From: CAZKHG01 sp964552655
GTDB taxonomy: Bacteria > Bacteroidota > Bacteroidia > Bacteroidales > Tenuifilaceae
DNA length: 64,000 nt
Assembly: GCA_964552655.1 (NCBI GenBank)
Contig: CAZKHG010000002.1
Span: 90,501 to 154,500 of the forward strand
Direction: 5' to 3'
The translations under genes were made by a program, and so were the position numbers. Positions 25,065-33,563 of this stretch are shown here, piece after piece. Below the pieces are notes generated by a model, which worked only from the letters and a program-made list of their open reading frames with translations, was not told the origin of the DNA and made no database searches. Position 1 is the first letter of the stretch, and the number at the start of each line of letters is the position of its first letter.

Positions 25065-25553
25065 ATGAAAAGATCAATTATTATACTCTTAATCTTAACA
25101 TCCTTTTCATTATTCTCACAGGAGAACCCCACTATCTACAATCCAAATGCCGATGCAAAAGCCGATCTGAAAAACGCAATTGCCAGGGCTAAAGCCGAGA
25201 ATAAGCATGTGTTGATTCAGGTTGGGGGCAACTGGTGTTCCTGGTGCATTAAATTTCATAAATTTGCCACAACCGAATTCAAAATAGATTCGATCATAAA
25301 GTCGGATTATGTTTACCTCTTACTCAACTACAGTAAGGAGAACAAAAACCTGGATGTGCTTAAGACTTTACAAAACCCACAACGGTTTGGGTTCCCTGTT
25401 TTTGTAATACTTGATGGCAATGGTAAACTTTTGCATACTCAGGATTCCGGGTTGCTTGAATTGGATAAAGGGTATGATCCCAAAAAGGTTTTAACATTCT
25501 TAAAGGGTTGGAACGTTAAAGCGCTAGATCCCAGTAATTATCCTGATAAATGA
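25065..25553 (+). CDS. Secreted thioredoxin-fold protein
   Basis: This 162-aa protein has a signal peptide (1-19) and a thioredoxin-like domain with the redox motif CSWC (Cys58, Cys61) in GGNWCSWCIKF, followed by the cis-Pro region FGFPVFVILD. It resembles the DUF255/thioredoxin_7 type that begins with a long helix (DLKNAIARAKAENKHVLIQV). It would act in the periplasm as a disulfide reductase or isomerase. It is the last gene before a terminator and may belong to the preceding transport operon. Confidence 0.85.
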   Translation: MKRSIIILLILTSFSLFSQENPTIYNPNADAKADLKNAIARAKAENKHVLIQVGGNWCSWCIKFHKFATTEFKIDSIIKSDYVYLLLNYSKENKNLDVLKTLQNPQRFGFPVFVILDGNGKLLHTQDSGLLELDKGYDPKKVLTFLKGWNVKALDPSNYPDK

Positions 25554-25574
25554 ATTGTAACAAGTGATGAATTC

Positions 25575-25604
25575 AAAGCGAAATCGATGAGGTTTCGCTT
25601 TTTT
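25575..25604 (+). terminator. Rho-independent terminator after the thioredoxin-fold gene
   Basis: AAAGCGAAA (25575-25583) pairs with TTTCGCTTT (25593-25601) across a 9-nt loop and is followed by T residues. It separates the transport operon from the acyl-CoA ligase gene. Confidence 0.85.
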
Positions 25605-25692
25605 AATAAAACATGTTTTCAAATACCCAGCTATCAATTTTCCAAATCCCATTATTTAATAATTTTAAACCCTTCCCAAATGATATATTAAA

Positions 25693-28377
25693 ATGAATAT
25701 TCATAAGCTTAACCCAATTTTTAACCCACAAAGAATTGCTGTTATTGGGGTTACTACAAATCCAAATAGCGTTAGCGGGAAGGTGCTGATAAATTTAGTT
25801 GGAGGTGGATTTAAAGGGGTGGTTTATCCGATTAATCCGGCGCATGAAGCAGTTTTGGGTATTCCATGTTATCCTGATTTACAGAGTCTTCCTCGCCTTC
25901 CGGATTTGGCAATAATCTGTACTCCCGCCGAAAAAGTTCCTGAAGTAGTTTGCGAATGCGGCGAGTTTGGGGTCAAAGGGATCATAATCATCTCTGCGGG
26001 ATTTAAAGAAATTGGAGCGCAAGGAAAACACCTCGAGGCGGAAATTGAAATTCTAATTAAGCGATTTGATGGGATGAGGGTTATTGGACCTAATTGTCTG
26101 GGTATTATAGTCCCCGGCATTAACCTTAATGCAAGTTTTGCTAATGCCATGCCCAAACCCGGTAACATTGCCTTTATATCTCAATCTGGGGCATTATGCA
26201 CATCGGTTCTGGATTGGGCAATTGAAGGGAAGATTGGATTTAGCCATTTTGTATCAATTGGAAATAGCATCGATGTAGAATTTGGTGACCTGATTGATTA
26301 TTTTGGAGAGGATGAAAATACTAAATGCATTATACTTTATATTGAGTCTATAGGTAATGCCCGAAAGTTTATGACAGCTACCCGCGCATTTGCCAGGAAT
26401 AAACCTATTATTGTTTATAAAGCGGGGCGATTTCCTGAATCAGCGCAGGTTGCTGCTTCACATACCGGTGCTATGGCCTCGGAAGATGCTGTTTACGATG
26501 CGGCTTTTCAACGGGCCGGAATAACCAGAGTTTACGATATTGGGGATATATTTAGTGTTGCAGAACTGATTGGAAGGAATAGAATACCCCGTGGCCCTCG
26601 ACTTGGAATAATTACAAATGCCGGCGGGCCGGGTGTTATGGCAACCGATACACTTATCTCACAAAATGGAATTCTTGCTAAGCTGTCTGATGAAACTTTG
26701 ATAAAACTGAACGAGAATTTACCTCAATTCTGGTCGCATGGAAATCCCGTTGATGTTCTAGGTGATGCCAGGGCAAAAAGAATATCAAAAGCCACTCAAA
26801 TAGTTCTTGATGATAAGAACGTTGATGCCGTTCTGGTAATAGTCACCCCGCAGGCAATGACAAATCCCAGCGCTATAGCCAAAGAAATCGGGGCATTGGT
26901 TGTATCAACAGCTAAACCAATTTTGGCAGCCTGGTTAGGCGGTAAAAGTATGCAGGAAGCTTTTGGCATTTTGGCCGATGCCGGAATTCCTTCCTATAAA
27001 ACCCCGGAGCAGGCAATAACCGCATTCATGACCCTTGTTGCTTATTCCAGAAACCTTGAAACCCTCTATGAAACACCCAAAGACATTCCGGTAGAGTTTT
27101 CTATTGATAGACAACAGCTAAGGCAAGATTTTAATGAACGCATTAAAAATAAAGAACCTATTCTTACCGAAGATATTTCAAAATCAATTATTCAAACATA
27201 TGGAATTCCTACCGTAATACCATTTATTGCAAAAACAGCCAAACAGGCAACCGATATAGCTCAGCAGATTGGATACCCGGTTGTACTAAAAATTCAATCG
27301 CCAGATATATCCCATAAAACAGATGCAGGTGGTGTGATGCTAAATATTTCCAATGGTGAAAAGTTGAATGAAGCCTTTAATGGAATTACCGGGAATGTAT
27401 TGCAATATAACCCAAACGCGAGGATTGATGGTATTTCTGTCCAAAAAATGATATCTGCAAATGATTCGGTTGAGCTTATCCTTGGGATAAAAAGGGATAA
27501 TACTTTTGGTACGATTCTTATGGTTGGAATGGGCGGCATAACCGCAGAACTCTTTCACGATAAAGCGCTCGCTTTACCCCCATTGAATGAACGACTTGCC
27601 CGGAAGATGATAGAATCTCTTAAAATTTACCCTCTATTAAAAGGCTATAGGGGGAATAAGGCAAAAAATATTGAGAAGCTGATTCAGGTGCTTATCAGAC
27701 TCTCATACCTTGCTGCTGATTTCCCTGAGATTACCGAACTTGATATTAACCCGCTCCTTGTTACCACTGAAGATGTGGTTGCTTTAGATTGCAGAATAGT
27801 AATTGATAAAGATTATATCAATCAGGAAATCAATGATTATGCACATCTTGCCTTGCATCCATACCCGGAAGAGTATGTTAAGCAGATAGAGTTGCAGGAT
27901 GGATCAAAAATATTGTTCAGACCTATAAAGCCTGAAGACGAACCCCTGTGGCTGGGAATGCTAAGGAGCTGTTCTCAAGAATCGCTCTACGGTCGCTTTA
28001 GGTATTTGTTCCATTGGGAATCGCACGAGGTTGCAACAAGGTATTGCTATATCGACTATGACCGGGAATTAGCGATTGTTGCAGAATTAACCTTGAATAA
28101 TTCAAAGAGAATTCTCGGCGTGGGTAGGTTAATTGCCGACCCTGATCATGAGACGGTGGAATATGCAATTCTTGTTGTTGATGACTGGCAACATAAGGAT
28201 TTGGGTAATTCAATAACCGATTACTGTTTGGAAATTGCCAAAAAATGGAGGTTTAAAAAAATTGTTGCCCAAACAACCACTGATAATTTGAGGATGATTT
28301 CTGTGTTTAGGAAACGTGGATTTAATATCACGATTAACTCTCAGGATTCTACCGTTGATGTTTATAAGGAGCTTTAG
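25693..28377 (+). CDS. ADP-forming acetate--CoA ligase fused to a GNAT acetyltransferase domain
   Basis: This 894-aa protein starts with a CoA-binding Rossmann domain (about 8-100), then the succinyl-CoA-ligase-like domains (about 145-450) with the phospho-histidine His257 in AASHTGAMASEDAV. An ATP-grasp domain (about 475-700) is followed by a GNAT domain (about 730-890, GVGRLIADPDHETVEYAILV). The ligase half would interconvert acyl-CoA, ADP and phosphate with acid and ATP. Related fusions (Pat/YfiQ type) instead act as protein lysine acetyltransferases that silence acetyl-CoA synthetase, with an inactive ligase half. Here the key His is kept, so the ligase may be active. It is a single-gene unit after a terminator. 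Confidence 0.9.
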   Translation: MNIHKLNPIFNPQRIAVIGVTTNPNSVSGKVLINLVGGGFKGVVYPINPAHEAVLGIPCYPDLQSLPRLPDLAIICTPAEKVPEVVCECGEFGVKGIIIISAGFKEIGAQGKHLEAEIEILIKRFDGMRVIGPNCLGIIVPGINLNASFANAMPKPGNIAFISQSGALCTSVLDWAIEGKIGFSHFVSIGNSIDVEFGDLIDYFGEDENTKCIILYIESIGNARKFMTATRAFARNKPIIVYKAGRFPESAQVAASHTGAMASEDAVYDAAFQRAGITRVYDIGDIFSVAELIGRNRIPRGPRLGIITNAGGPGVMATDTLISQNGILAKLSDETLIKLNENLPQFWSHGNPVDVLGDARAKRISKATQIVLDDKNVDAVLVIVTPQAMTNPSAIAKEIGALVVSTAKPILAAWLGGKSMQEAFGILADAGIPSYKTPEQAITAFMTLVAYSRNLETLYETPKDIPVEFSIDRQQLRQDFNERIKNKEPILTEDISKSIIQTYGIPTVIPFIAKTAKQATDIAQQIGYPVVLKIQSPDISHKTDAGGVMLNISNGEKLNEAFNGITGNVLQYNPNARIDGISVQKMISANDSVELILGIKRDNTFGTILMVGMGGITAELFHDKALALPPLNERLARKMIESLKIYPLLKGYRGNKAKNIEKLIQVLIRLSYLAADFPEITELDINPLLVTTEDVVALDCRIVIDKDYINQEINDYAHLALHPYPEEYVKQIELQDGSKILFRPIKPEDEPLWLGMLRSCSQESLYGRFRYLFHWESHEVATRYCYIDYDRELAIVAELTLNNSKRILGVGRLIADPDHETVEYAILVVDDWQHKDLGNSITDYCLEIAKKWRFKKIVAQTTTDNLRMISVFRKRGFNITINSQDSTVDVYKEL

Positions 28378-28383
28378 ACCGGA

Positions 28384-29166
28384 CTAAATCCTTACGGTTT
28401 CCCTTTTCCGGTTGGTAAACTTAATTATCTCTTTGTAGCCAAGAGCTTTTAGCTCAGTTAATGCTTCATCAAAGTATTGACCAATATTCTGTTCAACATG
28501 GGCGTCGGAGCAAAGGGTAATAGGAACTTTATGTTTGGCAAGTTTCTCAAGGAAAACAGCCGATGGGTAGAATTCGTTGCAAGGTTTATTCCTTCCACTC
28601 GTATTAAGTTCAACCACCACACCTGATTTGCGAAACACCTTTGCCGTATCGTCATAAAGCCTTTCCAAACGAAATGTAGGGTAGTAGGCAAATTTTTTTA
28701 TCAGATCGCAATGTCCGATAACATCAAATAGGCCAGATTTAGCCGATTGCTGTACAAGCTTAAAATACTCAGTGTAAATTTTATCAATGTTCACCTGGTC
28801 GTATGGCCGGATGTCAGTATCGAAATTCCAATCACCCAAAAAATGAACTGAACCAATTGTATAGTCAAGGGGAATGGAGTTTATCAATTCGGCAATCTCT
28901 TTTTCCCTACCTGGGTAATAGTCAACTTCTGCCCCTAACTTAACTTTAACTGCAGAGGGGCTGTTCTTTTTCAAAGCGTTAACCCGTTCTATCATTAAGG
29001 GTATATCTGACAGGTTCATCGCCCACCCAATGGGCTTAATAGATATATGATCTGTAAATCCGATCTCTTTAATACCCTTAAATGCAGCGGATGCAACCAT
29101 GTCTTCATGGGTATTTTTTCCATCAGAAAGATAGGTGTGCATGTGAAGATCGGGTAGCATATTCAT
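28384..29166 (-). CDS. PHP-domain phosphoesterase (histidinol-phosphatase-like)
   Basis: This 260-aa protein opens with the PHP metal motif PDLHMHTYLSDG. Further metal ligands are in EIGFTDHISIK, LGAEVDYYPG, GSVHFLG, VIGHCDLIKKF, ELNTSG and LCSDAHVEQNIGQYF. It matches the HisK-type histidinol-phosphatases in size and motif order, but no other histidine genes are here, so another phosphate ester may be the substrate. The start may be at 29166 or two codons later (MLPDLHMHT). It is convergent with the acyl-CoA ligase, 6 nt away. Confidence 0.85.
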   Translation of the reverse strand: MNMLPDLHMHTYLSDGKNTHEDMVASAAFKGIKEIGFTDHISIKPIGWAMNLSDIPLMIERVNALKKNSPSAVKVKLGAEVDYYPGREKEIAELINSIPLDYTIGSVHFLGDWNFDTDIRPYDQVNIDKIYTEYFKLVQQSAKSGLFDVIGHCDLIKKFAYYPTFRLERLYDDTAKVFRKSGVVVELNTSGRNKPCNEFYPSAVFLEKLAKHKVPITLCSDAHVEQNIGQYFDEALTELKALGYKEIIKFTNRKRETVRI

Positions 29167-29515
29167 TTAATATTAATACAAGATAAGAATAATTAAAATA
29201 TCAATAAAAAATAAGCGAATTTTGACGATCGGTCTAATTTTATTGAATAAACAGACCCATTAATTAATAACAGGAGAACTATTGTTTTGTTGGAAGAGGC
29301 TACAGAAAAAAAGCCGCTTTTGTGAAGCGGCTTAAAAATTATCAGGCAAAAATATTCTTAAACTAAAACCATGGAAGTAAAGCTACTATTGACTTTTGCC
29401 GGATAATTATTTTTCGGTTTAAGTAGAAAGTTTAGGGTAATGCAAAGTATGTAATATATTTATGACTATCAACAGCTATTTTAAAAATATAGATTTTATC
29501 TATGTTTAAGCGATT
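29167..29515. other. Intergenic region, 349 bp
   Basis: This AT-rich stretch lies between the PHP gene and iadA, both on the minus strand. It holds the iadA terminator (29306-29333) and presumably the PHP gene promoter. I see no gene, tRNA or repeat in it. Confidence 0.7.
29306..29333 (-). terminator. Rho-independent terminator of iadA
   Basis: AAGCCGCTT (29311-29319) pairs with AAGCGGCTT (29325-29333). On the minus strand the hairpin is followed by a run of seven T, so it ends the leftward iadA transcript. Confidence 0.85.
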
Positions 29516-30673
29516 CTATTCGTATGCACCTTTTCTTATAAGCTTACCATTTTCGGTCATAATATGACCATTTGCCAGTAAATACACTATATCAAGTTTA
29601 TCATTCAATACCAGGATATCTGCATCATTACCAACGTTTATTTTACCCTTGGTTTTTAGCTTAAGAATACCTGCCGGGTTTGAGGTTGAAACCATTATTG
29701 CCTTTTCAATTGGCACTCCATCCTTAAGAATGGCATCACGGATTTCTTTTAAGTTCGAATCTGGCAGCCCATACTCCATTTTTACCAGATTTCCCTTTTC
29801 GTCGAAACCGGGCAAAGATCCATTGGCGTCAGAAGTAAAGGTTATATGCTCAATGGGAACACCGGAATCTATAAGCTGTATAAAAGCCTTCGAAGGTTTT
29901 ACCTCTTCGTCAGGATAGTAAGGGTAGCTACTGGTTGTAATATCAAGATAACCTTTCTTGCCGTATTCTTTGGCGTCGTCAAAAATGTAAAAATTACGAT
30001 TGCAATGCGTTGGAAAGAACTGGGTGAATTTCAATTCGCTGCTTTCAACAGCCTCAATTATCGGGCGGAATGGATCCCGGGCATCACCCATGTGAATATT
30101 TACAATCCCCGCTTTTCCTCCAAGCATTCCCCCAACCCGCGCATGCTCAGCAAGCCTGATTAGTTCTGCTTTGGTTGGCCAAGATGACCGATGGTCGGAA
30201 ATGGCAATTTCGCCCACTCCGATAATTTCTTCAATCAGCGCAATATCACGACCAACATCACCGGTTAACGTTGGAGTGGGGACTTGATAAGCACCTGTGT
30301 ACATCCAGGCGGACACTCCCTCTGCACGTAATGATTTTACCTTCATCAACACGCTTTCGATATTGCGTGTCAAGCCATCGGTACCAAGGCAGCCAATAAC
30401 AGTTGTAACACCACCTTCTAGCAACCTGCTTAGTTGAAGTTCAGGAGTTCTGCTCGAAGGGCCACCTTCTCCTCCGGCTCCAGCTATGTGTACATGGGCA
30501 TCAATTAACCCGGGTATTGTTACCTGTCCCTGGGCATCAATTATTTTTAACCCCTTAATATTAATTTGATCAATTTTATCCTCAATGGCCAGAATCTTGC
30601 CACCACCTACCAGAATATCTTTTATTCCAATTGGGCTGGGCGCATAAATGTTGCAATTTTTTATAAGTATCAT
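29516..30673 (-). CDS. iadA: Beta-aspartyl (isoaspartyl) dipeptidase
   Basis: This 385-aa amidohydrolase matches E. coli IadA throughout. The metal motif is PGLIDAHVHIAGAGGEGGP, followed by the substrate loop RTPELQLSRLLEGGVTTVIG, ISDHRSSWPT, the second metal segment IHMGD and THCNRN, and TSDANGSLP. It removes isoaspartyl residues from dipeptides produced when damaged proteins are degraded. It stands alone with its own terminator and a -7-like element upstream. Confidence 0.93.
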   Translation of the reverse strand: MILIKNCNIYAPSPIGIKDILVGGGKILAIEDKIDQINIKGLKIIDAQGQVTIPGLIDAHVHIAGAGGEGGPSSRTPELQLSRLLEGGVTTVIGCLGTDGLTRNIESVLMKVKSLRAEGVSAWMYTGAYQVPTPTLTGDVGRDIALIEEIIGVGEIAISDHRSSWPTKAELIRLAEHARVGGMLGGKAGIVNIHMGDARDPFRPIIEAVESSELKFTQFFPTHCNRNFYIFDDAKEYGKKGYLDITTSSYPYYPDEEVKPSKAFIQLIDSGVPIEHITFTSDANGSLPGFDEKGNLVKMEYGLPDSNLKEIRDAILKDGVPIEKAIMVSTSNPAGILKLKTKGKINVGNDADILVLNDKLDIVYLLANGHIMTENGKLIRKGAYE

Positions 30674-30697
30674 ATTATTTTCCCTGCTGATTCATCA

Positions 30698-30705
30698 CAA
30701 ATATA
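30698..30705 (-). promoter_or_regulatory. Candidate -7 element for iadA
   Basis: The minus strand reads TATATTTG, an exact TAnnTTTG match, 24 nt upstream of the iadA start. The -33 element is not clear. Confidence 0.45.
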
Positions 30706-30824
30706 GAGTTTTGAAATAATAAAACAGGTTTCTCTTAATTTGATTATTCGTTGAAACATGAATAATTCGTAGCATTTTATGTTGGGATTAGATTTATTTA
30801 TAAAATTGTAGCAGGAAAATTAGA

Positions 30825-32216
30825 ATGATGTTTTCAATTGTTGATATAGAGACAACCGGAGGAAATCCCCAAAAGGATAAAATCACAGAGGTGGCTATAT
30901 ATATTCACGATGGGAGTAAAATTATCGATGAGTTTACCACTTTAATCAACCCTGAGAGACCAATACCATATTATATCACTAAACTGACAGGAATTTCGGA
31001 TGATATGGTTGCTGATGCTCCAAGGTTTTTTGAAGTGGCCAAGCGGATAGTTAGTATAACCGAAGGTAAAGTCTTTGTTGCCCATAATGCCCAATTCGAC
31101 TATCGCTTCATTCAAAGTGAATTTAAACAGCTTGGTTATGATTTTATTCGCGATACTCTTTGCACTGTCAGGTTAAGCCGAAAAATTATCCCAGGTAAGT
31201 CTTCTTATAGTCTTGGAAATCTTTGCCATGACCTTGGAATCATCATATCTGACAGGCATCGTGCTTCGGGCGATGCATTGGCAACAGTGAAACTATTAGA
31301 ACTTTTATTAGACCTGAAAAATGCTTCTCAGCAAGATTTATTTGAACCTTTACCCGACAGGAAAGGGTTGCACCCAGACCTGGATTTGAGAAAAGTTTCT
31401 GCCATTCCCGATGAAACCGGTGTTTACTATTTCCATGACGAGAAAGGGGTTTTGGTATATGTTGGCAAGAGCCTGAATATAAGGAACAGGGTGTTCCAGC
31501 ATTTAGGGAAACCCAAAACCACAAGATCAGCCGATATGCGATCCAGAATTGCCGAGATAAGCTATGATATTACCGGAAGCGAACTGATTGCTCTTTTAAT
31601 AGAAACTGAACAGATAAAATTGAACAGACCGGTTTTTAACAGGGCAGGAAGACACACAGCCAACAGGTATGGCTTATTTCGTTTTGAGGACGAAAATGGA
31701 TACATCAATTTAAAATTGTCTAGGATTTCCAACTGTACCGATAACCCTCTTACAACCTTTACCAGCAAGGAGGAAGCATTGAGTTTTGTGGAAAGACTTA
31801 TGGAAAGATTTGATCTTTGCCAAAAATTTTGTGGTTTGTATTCTTCTTCTGGTGCCTGTTTCCATTATGAAATAAAAAAATGTTTCGGTGCCTGCGTGGG
31901 GGAAGAATCTACTAATGAATACAACCAGAGAGTTAAGGATGCAATCAGCTCTATCGGATTAAATGAAAAAAGTTTTTTACTATTCGATAAGGGCAGGAAT
32001 CCCAACGAAAAATCGGTGGTAAAAGTGATTAACGGAAAGCTAATTGGGTATGGCTTTTTTGATCCCATCAGCATAGACGGAAATATTTCGCTTATTAATG
32101 ATTTGATAATTCCCTGTAAGGATAATCGGGATGCCCACCATATAATACAATCATTCCTGGCTAAGGTAAAACCCGGAAATATTATTTACTTTAACCCTGA
32201 ATCAGCGGAATACTGA
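30825..32216 (+). CDS. DEDDh exonuclease fused to a GIY-YIG (UvrC/Cho-like) nuclease
   Basis: This 463-aa protein has an N-terminal DnaQ-like 3'-5' exonuclease domain (residues 3-165) with DIETTGG (Asp7, Glu9), AHNAQFDYRF and HRASGDALAT. A GIY-YIG endonuclease domain follows (about 200-285, GVYYFHDEKGVLVYVGKSLNIRNRV). The C-terminal part has a UvrC-like cysteine set (CQKFCGLYSSSGACFHYEIKKC...C). The combination is known in bacterial DNA-repair proteins related to Cho and UvrC, and suggests incision plus end trimming at lesions. The start may be either of two adjacent ATGs. It overlaps the convergent dgt gene by 26 nt. Confidence 0.9.
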   Translation: MMFSIVDIETTGGNPQKDKITEVAIYIHDGSKIIDEFTTLINPERPIPYYITKLTGISDDMVADAPRFFEVAKRIVSITEGKVFVAHNAQFDYRFIQSEFKQLGYDFIRDTLCTVRLSRKIIPGKSSYSLGNLCHDLGIIISDRHRASGDALATVKLLELLLDLKNASQQDLFEPLPDRKGLHPDLDLRKVSAIPDETGVYYFHDEKGVLVYVGKSLNIRNRVFQHLGKPKTTRSADMRSRIAEISYDITGSELIALLIETEQIKLNRPVFNRAGRHTANRYGLFRFEDENGYINLKLSRISNCTDNPLTTFTSKEEALSFVERLMERFDLCQKFCGLYSSSGACFHYEIKKCFGACVGEESTNEYNQRVKDAISSIGLNEKSFLLFDKGRNPNEKSVVKVINGKLIGYGFFDPISIDGNISLINDLIIPCKDNRDAHHIIQSFLAKVKPGNIIYFNPESAEY

Positions 32217-33528
32217 TACCTTGAAACGTACGATAAAGTTCAAGTGCGTAAACATCGGTCATCCCCGAGATATAATCTAGAACCGATAAAATTTTCCCAT
32301 ACTCAGACTTGTCTGAACTATTGTATTGGGGCGGCATTAAGCGAAGAATTTTTTTAGACTGGGATTTTTCTGTTTGCAAACAAGCAGTTAAAAAGTTGTG
32401 AAGGAGAGTACTAATTACTTTATCCCCTCCAATTTCAATTTCAACAACCGATTTGTGGTTATAAACCTCCCGCACCGATATGGTTTCAATTTGCTTAATA
32501 GCCGTTGCTGAGGTACCGGATATTTGATCAATTAATGACTTAACCGGATAGCCCTCCATAATTGCCTCGTAATTTTTACCAAAAACCTCGCTGCATTGTT
32601 CAATCAGCTTTCCAATAACCAGTGCTCTTAGAAAAGACACCTGCTCATTTTTATCTGTTACTTCATGAAGTGTTTTGTCAATTTTAGCGAGTTGCAGGCT
32701 GTTTTCGTTTTGATCAAAAAAATTAAGGTAAAGCTCTTTAACCAAATTAAAGGTAAGAATTCCTAATTTATATGCATCTTCAATATCCATTATCTGGTAA
32801 CAGATGTCATCTGCCGCTTCAACCAGATAGGCCAACGGATGCCGAGAAAATGCCGGAGCATTTTGATCAAGGCAATGTAATTCAAGGGTATGGGAAATTT
32901 GTTCAAAGACTTCGACTTCAGAGCTGAAGAATCCAAATTTCTTTCCCGGATAGTTTGACGGGTACGGATACTTTATCATTGCAGCCAGAACAGGGTAGCT
33001 GATCCTGAATCCCCCTTCTCGCTTCCCTTCGAACTGCTTTGTTAACAAACGAAAAGCGTTTGCGTTTCCTTCAAACCTCACCAAATCTAACCATTGTACC
33101 TCATTAAGATTTGGTTTGATCAAACTTTCATTATCAGTAAAATATTTTCTTATAGATTCTTCCCCGCTGTGGCCAAACGGGGGATTGCCCAGATCGTGGG
33201 CCAGACAAGCCGCTGATACTATGGTTGGTATTTCCTGTATTTGATAAAATTCTGTTTGAGGTTCTTTTTTAAGTATGGTTTTTATAAGGTGATACCCAAG
33301 CGATCGCCCAACACTAGCAACTTCAAGACTGTGGGTAAGTCGGTTGTGTACAAAAATATTTCCGGGTAAAGGGAACACCTGTGTTTTATTTTGTAATCGC
33401 CGGAATGGTGAAGAAAAAATAATCCGATCGTAATCGCGCTGAAAATCGGTACGGGTATAATCACTTTGGTGTTTTGACAGAGCCTCATCCCCAAATCGGA
33501 CAGGTTTTAAAAGGGTTTCCCAGTGCAT
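32191..33528 (-). CDS. dgt: Deoxyguanosinetriphosphate triphosphohydrolase (dGTPase)
   Basis: This 445-aa HD-domain enzyme cleaves dGTP (or other dNTPs) to the deoxynucleoside and triphosphate. The N-terminus has DFQRDYDRIIFSSPFRRLQNKTQVF. The HD metal residues are in NRLTHSLEVASVGRSLG and ACLAHDLGNPPFGHSGE, with the distal Asp in LVEAADDICY. Size and order fit the Bacteroidota dGTPase family. Its 3' end overlaps the exonuclease/GIY-YIG gene by 26 nt. A deoxynucleoside kinase (47966-48580) and an XTP pyrophosphatase (41704-42297) elsewhere in the window also act on nucleotide pools. Confidence 0.93.
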   Translation of the reverse strand: MHWETLLKPVRFGDEALSKHQSDYTRTDFQRDYDRIIFSSPFRRLQNKTQVFPLPGNIFVHNRLTHSLEVASVGRSLGYHLIKTILKKEPQTEFYQIQEIPTIVSAACLAHDLGNPPFGHSGEESIRKYFTDNESLIKPNLNEVQWLDLVRFEGNANAFRLLTKQFEGKREGGFRISYPVLAAMIKYPYPSNYPGKKFGFFSSEVEVFEQISHTLELHCLDQNAPAFSRHPLAYLVEAADDICYQIMDIEDAYKLGILTFNLVKELYLNFFDQNENSLQLAKIDKTLHEVTDKNEQVSFLRALVIGKLIEQCSEVFGKNYEAIMEGYPVKSLIDQISGTSATAIKQIETISVREVYNHKSVVEIEIGGDKVISTLLHNFLTACLQTEKSQSKKILRLMPPQYNSSDKSEYGKILSVLDYISGMTDVYALELYRTFQGISIPLIQG

Positions 33529-33563
33529 TAACTTGTGTTTTTAGGGGAGAAATTAAAAAGATT

